A stretch of 45,312 nucleotides of DNA, taken from assembly GCF_026240945.1 (NCBI RefSeq), contig NZ_JAPFPY010000039.1:1-45312 (forward strand). Reading direction: 5' to 3'. Origin of the DNA: Mycolicibacterium sp. J2 (GTDB lineage: Bacteria > Actinomycetota > Actinomycetes > Mycobacteriales > Mycobacteriaceae). Both the position numbers and the translations under genes were made by a program. Under the pieces are notes generated by a model. It saw only the letters and a list, made by a program, of their open reading frames with translations. It was not told the origin of the DNA and did no database searches. Shown piece by piece: positions 9,562-15,933 of the stretch (its first letter is position 1; the number at the start of each line of letters is the position of its first letter).

Positions 9562-9581
9562 TCAGGGCCCAAAGACTCTGT
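9562..9581. promoter_or_regulatory. DosR box, kinase-side of divergent promoter
   Basis: Core GGGCCCAAAGACTC (9565-9578) matches 10 of 14 consensus positions. It lies 70 bases upstream of the minus-strand kinase gene, in the 201-base gap shared with the nitroreductase gene. Confidence 0.55.
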
Positions 9582-9610
9582 TCGTCACGGCTGCCGCGAG
9601 CTCCACGATT

Positions 9611-9630
9611 TGTGGGACCTATGGCCCTTA
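9611..9630. promoter_or_regulatory. DosR box, nitroreductase-side of divergent promoter
   Basis: Core GGGACCTATGGCCC (9614-9627) matches 11 of 14 consensus positions. It is 64 bases upstream of the plus-strand nitroreductase start, a usual distance for DosR-driven genes. Confidence 0.65.
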
Positions 9631-9693
9631 CGCGTGCCTCGCATCGACGCCAGGGTGAAAGACGTGCCGACAACGACGATGAAGGGAGCCTTC

Positions 9694-10668
9694 ATGCCGC
9701 AGACCACGGTGAGCACCGACGTGCTCAAGGAGGCGGTGCGCCTGGCATGCCGGGCTCCGTCGATTCACAACAGCCAGCCGTGGCGTTGGATCGCCGATGC
9801 GGGCACGCTGGAACTCCATCTCGATGTCAGCCGGCTGGTCAGGTCCGATTCCGCGGGCCGCCAGGCCCTGATCAGCTGCGGTGCCGTGCTCGACCACCTG
9901 CAAGTGGCCATGGCAGCCGCGGGATGGACGTCGTTCGTCGACCGCTTCCCCAACCCCAACGACCACCGTCATCTCGCCTCGATCGACTTCGCCCCGATGG
10001 AATACGTCACCGAGGGCCACCACCTGCGGGCGCAGGCCATCAGCCGGCGCCACACGGATCGACTCCCATTCGCCGCCCCGGAGAACCCCGATGCTGTCGA
10101 GACGGCGCTGCGGCACGCCGTGGCCGATGCCGCCATTGTCGATGTCCTCGGCGACGACGCCCGACCGGCTCTCGTCGAAGCCGCGGCCGGCACCGAGGCC
10201 GCGCGGCTATACGACTCCGCCTACCATGCTGAATTAGATTGGTGGACTACATCTTTCGACCCAACCACCGGTATACCCCACAGCGCGTTGGTCTCAGCTC
10301 CCGAACAGGACCGGGTCGCGGTCGGCCGCCGCTTCCCGGTCGCCCACCACCAAGAGCAACGGCGCGAGGTACCAGAAGACCGCTCCTTGGTCGTGGTGCT
10401 GTCCGCCTTCGACGACACCCGACACGACGTACTGCGCTGCGGCGAAGCACTGTCCGCGTTGCTGCTGACGGCCACCATGGACGGGCGCGCGACGTGCACA
10501 CTGACCCATCTGACCGAGACCCCGGCCGGCAGAGATGTCGTCAGCTCGCTCACGGGCCGTGCGCTGCCCGAGATACTGATCAGGGTGGGCAGCGTACCCG
10601 CCGACGAGGAAGCTCCGCCCCCGACCCCGCGCCGGCCGCTGGCCGAAGTCCTTACTGTCAATCACTGA
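9694..10668 (+). CDS. Acg-family nitroreductase (Rv2032/Rv3131-like)
   Basis: The product is 324 residues from ATG 9694, which follows the ribosome-binding sequence GAAGGGAG. A long upstream open frame is not used because it runs antisense through the kinase gene. The family signature is CRAPSIHNSQPWRW near the N-terminus. RHTDRLPF, LRCGEALSALLLTATM and a nitroreductase-like C-terminus (PEILIRVG) follow. In M. tuberculosis the homologue Acg binds FMN but is thought not to be an efficient reductase and may sequester flavin (literature knowledge). This is the first of three paralogues in the window, and the first gene of an operon with a DUF1876 protein and a DosR-like receiver. Confidence 0.9.
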   Translation: MPQTTVSTDVLKEAVRLACRAPSIHNSQPWRWIADAGTLELHLDVSRLVRSDSAGRQALISCGAVLDHLQVAMAAAGWTSFVDRFPNPNDHRHLASIDFAPMEYVTEGHHLRAQAISRRHTDRLPFAAPENPDAVETALRHAVADAAIVDVLGDDARPALVEAAAGTEAARLYDSAYHAELDWWTTSFDPTTGIPHSALVSAPEQDRVAVGRRFPVAHHQEQRREVPEDRSLVVVLSAFDDTRHDVLRCGEALSALLLTATMDGRATCTLTHLTETPAGRDVVSSLTGRALPEILIRVGSVPADEEAPPPTPRRPLAEVLTVNH

Positions 10669-10700
10669 GCCTACGAGCCAGTTACTCGAAAGGAAATGGC

Positions 10701-10982
10701 ATGGGCCACAAGCATTCCAAGAAACACATCGACAATCTGACCGTCAAGATCGACGTGGATCGGGTTGGCGAAGGAACCACGGCAGTTGCCCGGATGGACT
10801 GGGAGGACGGCGAACTCATCGGCCGCGGCCGGACTACCCTCGACCCGGAAGATCACTTCCCCGCAGAGGTCGGCGAGAATCTCGCCATTGCACGGGCGTT
10901 GTCGGATATCGCCGGCAAGCTTTACGCCGCGACCGCGTCGGAGATCCAGCTGGTGACCGGCGAACGAGTTTCGGTGCGCTGA
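10701..10982 (+). CDS. DUF1876 protein (Rv2632c/Rv1738 family)
   Basis: The 93-residue product begins MGHKHSKKHIDNLTVKIDVD and ends in VTGERVSVR. ATG 10701 follows AAAGGA. The pattern (TVKIDVD, a central acidic-basic strand, ENLAIARALSDIAGKL, then VTG) is that of DUF1876. The solved member Rv1738 resembles ribosome hibernation factors (literature). This suggests a role in ribosome stabilisation during dormancy, but that remains inference. It sits 32 bases behind the nitroreductase gene and 74 bases ahead of the receiver gene, all on the same strand. A second member is encoded at 11607-11897. Confidence 0.88.
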   Translation: MGHKHSKKHIDNLTVKIDVDRVGEGTTAVARMDWEDGELIGRGRTTLDPEDHFPAEVGENLAIARALSDIAGKLYAATASEIQLVTGERVSVR

Positions 10983-11056
10983 GTGGGCAGCGCGTCATGA
11001 TCACCGCCTGCCATATTCCGCCGCCACGCCCGCGAGAGCCCGCTGACATCAGCACC

Positions 11057-11623
11057 ATGAGTGCGGATAATGCCGCAGAGTCTGGGGTCTTGCGGGTGTT
11101 CCTCGTCGACGATCACGAGGTGGTCCGGCGCGGGTTGATCGACCTGCTCAGCACCGACCCCGAACTGCGCGTCGTCGGCGAGGCCGGTTCGGTGGCACAA
11201 GCCATGACGTTGGTTCCCGCCGCCCGGCCCGACGTGGCGGTCCTCGACGTGCGGCTACCGGACGGCAACGGCATCGAGCTGTGCCGGAACCTGCTCGCAC
11301 AGCTGCCGGCACTCCGCTGCCTGATGCTGACCTTCTACACCTCAGAACAAGGCATGCTGGATGCCAGCCTGGCGGGTGCCAGAGGATATCTCCTGAAGGA
11401 CATCAGGAACATGCAACTGGCCCAGGTGATCAAAGCTGTCGGGGCTGACCGTTCGCTGCTGGACAATCGAGCTGCGACCGGACTGATGGCGAAGTCGCGC
11501 GGCACGACGCCGCGCTCGGCCGGAACGGTCCGCACCGAAAGACGCTCAGGAACAGCGCACGACAAGCACGAACCACGTGCCGCGGCCGCCGACGACACTG
11601 GCCCCTTCAGGGTGTGCCGGTGA
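11057..11623 (+). CDS. DosR/DevR-like response regulator, receiver only (HTH missing)
   Basis: The 188-residue product is close to DosR through its receiver. It shows FLVDDHEVVRRG (about 15-26), phospho-acceptor Asp65 in VLDVRLPDGNG, the switch Thr93 in MLTFYT, and Lys115 in YLLKDI. These equal D54, T82 and K104 of M. tuberculosis DosR with a constant offset of 11. Similarity runs to SLLDNRAATGLMAKSRG. After that the expected LuxR-type helix-turn-helix (about 65 residues) is absent. A low-complexity tail follows, and the opposite-strand DUF1876 gene overlaps the last 17 bases. RTERRSG in the tail could be a remnant of the DosR C-terminal ERRTQAA, which would mean an internal deletion (weak). 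It cannot bind DosR boxes in the usual way. It could compete for phosphate from the sensor kinase, or be a decaying gene. ATG 11057 is chosen; an in-frame ATG 60 bases earlier is possible. Confidence 0.8.
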   Translation: MSADNAAESGVLRVFLVDDHEVVRRGLIDLLSTDPELRVVGEAGSVAQAMTLVPAARPDVAVLDVRLPDGNGIELCRNLLAQLPALRCLMLTFYTSEQGMLDASLAGARGYLLKDIRNMQLAQVIKAVGADRSLLDNRAATGLMAKSRGTTPRSAGTVRTERRSGTAHDKHEPRAAAADDTGPFRVCR

Positions 11624-11897
11624 CCGAATCCATGTCATGTGCGCCTGCGGCGGTCAACCGGCTCGCCAGATCGGCCAGGGCGCGTGCGGCAGCCAGTTCG
11701 TCGTCGATGGGGACGAGCCTGGGATTACGGTTCCCGACCCGGCTGAACCCCACGCCGGTCGATGTCCTGCCCGGCCGGTGCAGTTCAGCACGAGCGCGGG
11801 TCTGTCCCTGGTATTCGTCGAAGCGCACGTCGATGGTCCAGTGCTTGCCACGATCGTCGCCATCAGCGTGCGGGCACCACGCACCGGGAGTATTCAT
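11607..11897 (-). CDS. DUF1876 protein (Rv1738 family)
   Basis: The 96-residue protein has the DUF1876 layout: KHWTIDVRFDEYQGQTRARAEL, a short GVGFSRVG strand, then DDELAAARALADLASRL and a terminal DMDSVTG. It is closer to Rv1738 than the 10701 copy is, having the HWTxDxxxDExxGxTRA start. Rv1738 is strongly induced by hypoxia and folds like a hibernation-promoting factor (literature). The gene is convergent with the truncated receiver and overlaps it by 17 bases. Two DosR-like boxes lie upstream, shared with the divergent SRPBCC gene. Confidence 0.87.
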   Translation of the reverse strand: MNTPGAWCPHADGDDRGKHWTIDVRFDEYQGQTRARAELHRPGRTSTGVGFSRVGNRNPRLVPIDDELAAARALADLASRLTAAGAHDMDSVTGTP

Positions 11898-11929
11898 AGC
11901 TCCATCCGACTACACACGCTGCGACCGCA

Positions 11930-11949
11930 CTAGGGAAAGAAGTCCTTTC
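11930..11949. promoter_or_regulatory. DosR-like box in 11.9 kb divergent promoter (DUF1876 side)
   Basis: Core GGGAAAGAAGTCCT (11933-11946) matches 10 of 14. It also lies in a wider near-palindrome GGGAAAGAAGTCCTTTCCC (11933-11951), so the arms extend beyond the usual box. Confidence 0.5.
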
Positions 11950-11966
11950 CCGGCGAGGCTTTCCAG

Positions 11967-11986
11967 TGTGGGACCAGTGGCCCTAG
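11967..11986. promoter_or_regulatory. DosR-like box in 11.9 kb divergent promoter (SRPBCC side)
   Basis: Core GGGACCAGTGGCCC (11970-11983) matches 10 of 14. It lies 34 bases upstream of the SRPBCC start and would drive the plus-strand operon. Confidence 0.55.
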
Positions 11987-12019
11987 TGGCCGGCCGGTCC
12001 GTCGCGCCATGGTGTACCC

Positions 12020-12604
12020 ATGAGGATCAACCTGACGCGACTGGGAGCGTTGGCGGTGCTGCTCTACGGGGCGCGGCGCTACTGGCGCAATTGGGGTACG
12101 ACGAAGGATGAGTGCGGTTCGGCACTCACCGGTGACGAACGGCTGCGCGCCCCGCGGGTGACGACGACCGAGGGCGTGTGGGTCGACCGGCCCGTCGAAC
12201 AGGTGTGGCCGTCGGTGCTCCGGCGGCTGCACGCCGACGGCGACGGGAAACTCGCGGTCGACGATGTGATTTGGCTGGTCCCGCCCGGCCGTTACGGTTC
12301 GCGCGACGGTATCGCGTTATCCGTGGTCGACGTGACCCCCGATGCGGTGATCGTGCTGCGCGGAGCCCCGCCATCGGCCCCATGGGAGGTGGTGTGGTCC
12401 ATCCACCTGGCGCCGCGCTGGGATGACCGGTGCCGCTTGCTCGTGCGTACCCGGGTCGGATTGCGGCATCCAGCCGAGTTTCTCGTGACGGCACTGGGCG
12501 GCCCGATGATCTCTGCCCTCAATCGCCGCCTGTTGCTCGCCGTCAAACATGCTGCCGAGCGACAATCGACGCAGCCCGCAGTGGCGGGCGCGGCCGCGCC
12601 GTGA
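12020..12604 (+). CDS. SRPBCC-fold (polyketide cyclase/START-like) protein with N-terminal membrane segment
   Basis: The product has 194 residues. Residues about 4-20 (LTRLGALAVLLYGARRYWR) could form a short membrane-proximal helix. The rest resembles SRPBCC ligand-binding domains: VDRPVEQVWPSVLRR opens the fold, then GIALSVVDVTPDAVIVL and WSIHLAPRWDDRCRLLVRTR, and a C-terminal long helix (GGPMISALNRRLLLAVKHAAE). The ligand is unknown. It is the first gene of the operon that continues with the metal ATPase, and its TGA stop overlaps the next GTG start (GTGA). It might bind a lipid or hydrophobic ligand near the pump (inference). Confidence 0.75.
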   Translation: MRINLTRLGALAVLLYGARRYWRNWGTTKDECGSALTGDERLRAPRVTTTEGVWVDRPVEQVWPSVLRRLHADGDGKLAVDDVIWLVPPGRYGSRDGIALSVVDVTPDAVIVLRGAPPSAPWEVVWSIHLAPRWDDRCRLLVRTRVGLRHPAEFLVTALGGPMISALNRRLLLAVKHAAERQSTQPAVAGAAAP

Positions 12605-14934
12605 CGATGCGCTGGAAGGCGGTGGCCGAGCAGGCTGCCCGACGCGTTCCCGCCGCGCTGTTGGTGATCACGCTCGTCGCCCTGGCGAGCGGCGGGATCT
12701 CTTGGTGGTTGGACGAACCCGCACTGGCCCAGAATCTTTGGAGTGCCGGGACGTTGGTGGCCCTGGCACCGGCGGCGTGGTGGGTGATCACCGCGATACG
12801 GCATCACCGATTCGGGGCCGACATCATCGCCGTGCTGAGCCTGGTCGGCACGCTCGCGATCGGTGAGCACCTCGCCGGTGCCTTGATCGCCGTCATGCTT
12901 GCCACCGGGCGTGCATTGGACGCCGCGGCAGAACGGCGTGCCCGCCGCGACCTCACCGCGCTGACCGACCGGGTGCCACCGCACGCGCGATGCATCGACC
13001 CCGATGGTGTGACGACTGTGCCGCTGCAAGATGTCCTCGCCGGCGACCGGCTGATCGTCGGCCCCGGCGAGGTGGTCCCCATCGACGGATTGATCTGCTC
13101 CGACGCGGCGACACTGGACGAGTCGGTGCTCACCGGCGAATCCGTCTATGCCGAACGCCAATCCGGTGATGCGGTCCGCAGCGGGGCCGTCAACGCCGGC
13201 GCGCCGATCGAGGTTCGGGCCACGGCCACCGCCGAACACAGCACCTACGCCGGCATCGTACGGTTGGCCCAGGAAGCTGCCGCCCAAAGCGCACCCGTGG
13301 TCCGCCTCGCTGACCGGATCGCGGCCTGGTTCTTACCGTTGACACTCGCAGTGGCCGGTGCCGCGTGGCTGCTCAGCGGATCGGCCGAACGTGCCGTCGC
13401 CGTCCTGGTGGTCGCCACACCCTGCCCGCTGTTGCTCGCGGCTCCGGTGGCGATCGTGTCGGGATTGTCGCGGGCAGCCCGGATCGGCGTGATCGTCCGC
13501 AGCGGTGGCGCATTGGAAACCCTCGGGCGGACAACCACATTGGTGTTGGACAAGACCGGGACACTCACCACCGGCCGACCGATCGGATCCGAGGTCCTCA
13601 CCGCGCCGGGGTGGACCGAGACCGACGTGCTGCGGCTGGCCGCCACCGCGGACCGGTTCTCGCCACATGTGCTGGCCCAGGCCATCGTCGAGGCAGCCAA
13701 CAGCCGCGGCATCGTCCTCGGTATGCCGCATGACGTCGTGGAGAATGCCGGGACCGGCACGACGGCCACCGTAGAGGCGACACGGGTGACGGTCGGCAAC
13801 CGGTCGCTGCCGCCGAATCCATCGGTGTGGGCGGGTAATGCACTGACCCGCGCGGCATTCGACGGGTCGGTCATCGCATGGGTATCAGCCGATGATGCAT
13901 TGATCGGCGCCATCCTGCTGCAGGATCCGCTGCGGGTGGACGCACCCCGAACCCTGCGCCGATTGCGCGCGGCAGGCATCAACCGCATGGTCATGTTGAC
14001 CGGTGACCGCCTCGCTCCTGCCGAACACATCGCCGCGGTGCTGGGACTCGACCAACTGCGGGCTGAGCAAACCCCGGCCGACAAGGTGGCCGGCGTGCGG
14101 GCCGAGCGGGCCAAAGCCGTCACGGCCATGGTGGGTGACGGCGTCAACGATGCGCCGGCCCTCGCGGCGGCTTCGGTCGGCATCGCGCTCAGCGGATTCG
14201 GTTCGACGGCAAGCTCGCAGACGGCCGACGTCGTCTTGGCGACCGGGCGCATCGACCGGCTGGCCGATGCGATGCTGATCGCGCGTCGGGCACGGCGCAT
14301 CGCCATCCAGAGCGCCGGCATCGGTATGGGGTTGTCCCTGCTGGCCATGTGTGTGGCCGCGATGGGGCTGCTGCCGCCCACCATCGGCGCTTTGTTGCAG
14401 GAGATGATCGATCTGGCCGTCATCCTCAACGCATTACGGGCGCTGCGCACACCTGATGTCGGCGGACCGGTCTTGGCGCCTGATACCGAAGCGCTGCTTC
14501 GTCGTTTCTCCGAGGAACATGACCGCATGCGCGGGGAGTTGGGCGTCTTCCGTGCGGCCGCACACCGCCTGTCCGACGGCGACCCCACCGGGGCGCTGCC
14601 GCTGGTGCGACGCGCCGACGCGTTCGCCCAACAGGTCATCCTGCCGCATGAACACGCCGAAGACCGCGGCCTCTATCCGGCACTGGCAGCCCCGCTGGGA
14701 GGACCGGAAGCCACCGCGACGATGAGCCGGATGCACGCCGAGATCGACCGGTTGGTGCGCCGACTACACACCCACGTGACGGTGGCCGACGAGCAGGGTG
14801 CGATCGGCGAAGCCCAGCACGAGGACCTGCTCGCCTGCCTGTACGGCCTGGACGAGTTGCTCGCCGTGCACTTCGTTGCCGAAGAGGAAAACTACTTCAC
14901 CCTCCTGCAGCACACGACGACCGCTTCGCGGTGA
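12601..14934 (+). CDS. P1B-5-type transition-metal ATPase with C-terminal hemerythrin domain
   Basis: The product has 777 residues from GTG 12601, which overlaps the upstream stop; ATG 12607 is an alternative. There is no N-terminal heavy-metal-associated domain. Actuator DESVLTGES (about 174), membrane motif TPCP (about 273), DKTGTLT (317) and GDGVND (about 513) define a P1B ATPase. Residues about 623-770 form a hemerythrin-like four-helix domain with candidate iron ligands in SEEHDRMR, ILPHEHAEDRG, SRMHAEID and AVHFVAEEE. The TPC motif plus a C-terminal hemerythrin is the known hallmark of P1B-5 ATPases such as Nia of Sinorhizobium, linked to Ni/Fe efflux. A diiron, O2-reactive regulatory domain in a DosR-controlled operon fits oxygen-linked metal export. 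The cargo metal is inferred. The usual HP motif of the nucleotide domain appears as SPH. Confidence 0.88.
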   Translation: MTMRWKAVAEQAARRVPAALLVITLVALASGGISWWLDEPALAQNLWSAGTLVALAPAAWWVITAIRHHRFGADIIAVLSLVGTLAIGEHLAGALIAVMLATGRALDAAAERRARRDLTALTDRVPPHARCIDPDGVTTVPLQDVLAGDRLIVGPGEVVPIDGLICSDAATLDESVLTGESVYAERQSGDAVRSGAVNAGAPIEVRATATAEHSTYAGIVRLAQEAAAQSAPVVRLADRIAAWFLPLTLAVAGAAWLLSGSAERAVAVLVVATPCPLLLAAPVAIVSGLSRAARIGVIVRSGGALETLGRTTTLVLDKTGTLTTGRPIGSEVLTAPGWTETDVLRLAATADRFSPHVLAQAIVEAANSRGIVLGMPHDVVENAGTGTTATVEATRVTVGNRSLPPNPSVWAGNALTRAAFDGSVIAWVSADDALIGAILLQDPLRVDAPRTLRRLRAAGINRMVMLTGDRLAPAEHIAAVLGLDQLRAEQTPADKVAGVRAERAKAVTAMVGDGVNDAPALAAASVGIALSGFGSTASSQTADVVLATGRIDRLADAMLIARRARRIAIQSAGIGMGLSLLAMCVAAMGLLPPTIGALLQEMIDLAVILNALRALRTPDVGGPVLAPDTEALLRRFSEEHDRMRGELGVFRAAAHRLSDGDPTGALPLVRRADAFAQQVILPHEHAEDRGLYPALAAPLGGPEATATMSRMHAEIDRLVRRLHTHVTVADEQGAIGEAQHEDLLACLYGLDELLAVHFVAEEENYFTLLQHTTTASR

Positions 14935-15011
14935 TGACTTTTTGCCCTATCGGTCGGCATCGGATCCACGAAACGATGAACGTCAACAACATTCAGCGAA
15001 GGAGCACCCCG

Positions 15012-15887
15012 ATGTCCACGCCCACAAAGAAATACGGCATCCTGGTCGCCGTCGACGGATCGCCGGCATCGGATGCGGCCGTGGCATGGGCCGCAAGGGA
15101 ATCCGCGCTGCGCCACATGCCGGTCACCCTCCTCCACGTCATAGCACCGCTCATCGTGACGTGGCCGATCACCACGGCACAGCTGGAGATCGCCGAGTGG
15201 CAGGACGACAACTCCCGGCAGGTCCTCGAGCAGGCGGCAAAGATCTTCCACGCCGCCGCCGGTGATGCCGATGTTCCCCCGGTGCGCACGGAGTCCGTGC
15301 CCTCACCTGTCATCCCCACCCTGTACGAGGTGTCGAAGGACGCGACGATGATCGTGGTGGGAAATCGCGGAACCGGCGCGCACCGGCACCTGCCGATCGG
15401 GTCGGTGGGTGCCGGGCTGCTTCATCATGCCCACTGTCCCGTTGTGGTCGTTCGCGCCGGTGGCGACGTGGACGCCAACGCCCCCGTCCTGGTGGGGGTC
15501 GACGGATCGCCCGCATCAGAAGCCGCGACCCGGCTCGCTTTCGAAGAGGCGTCGCTGCGCGGCGTCGACCTGGTGGCCATGCACGCGTGGAGCGATACCG
15601 CGGTCTTCCCGGCAGTCGAGATGGATTGGCACCTCTACGAGGAGCAAGCGCACGAGACGCTGGCCGAACGCCTCGCCGGCTGGCAGGAGCGGCATCCGGA
15701 TGTCCACGTGGAGCGCAGACTGCCGTGCGACCGTCCCGCGCACTGGCTGGTCACCGAATCCCGCACGGCGCAACTGGTGATCGTCGGCAACCGGGGCCGG
15801 GGCGGCTTCTCCGGTTTGCTCTTGGGCTCGGTGAGTTCCACCGTGGCACAGCTGTCCGCCGCACCGGTGATCGTCGTGCGGGAGTGA
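15012..15887 (+). CDS. Universal stress protein, tandem UspA domains
   Basis: The product has 291 residues from ATG 15012, after the ribosome-binding sequence GAAGGAG. Both domains keep the ATP-binding loop: GNRG, nine residues, GS in domain 1 (about 112-126) and GNRGRGGFSGLLLGS in domain 2. It is thus one of the few fully conserved tandem Usp proteins here, and is most like the Rv2623 class, whose growth-regulating effect depends on ATP binding (literature). It follows the metal ATPase by 77 bases and precedes the OtsB/GH65 gene by 46, so it belongs to the same transcript. Confidence 0.92.
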   Translation: MSTPTKKYGILVAVDGSPASDAAVAWAARESALRHMPVTLLHVIAPLIVTWPITTAQLEIAEWQDDNSRQVLEQAAKIFHAAAGDADVPPVRTESVPSPVIPTLYEVSKDATMIVVGNRGTGAHRHLPIGSVGAGLLHHAHCPVVVVRAGGDVDANAPVLVGVDGSPASEAATRLAFEEASLRGVDLVAMHAWSDTAVFPAVEMDWHLYEEQAHETLAERLAGWQERHPDVHVERRLPCDRPAHWLVTESRTAQLVIVGNRGRGGFSGLLLGSVSSTVAQLSAAPVIVVRE

Positions 15888-15933
15888 GCACAGCCGTCAT
15901 GACCGAGAGTTACCCGCCGCGGGAGTCGCCGGC

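Noticed and set aside
8575..9693. Long upstream extension of the first nitroreductase
   Set aside because: It runs antisense through the kinase gene and through both DosR boxes. A good ribosome-binding site marks ATG 9694.
13245..14639. A 464-codon minus-strand frame across the metal ATPase
   Set aside because: It is antisense to clear P-type ATPase motifs and rich in Ser/Ala/Arg, with no recognisable domain.
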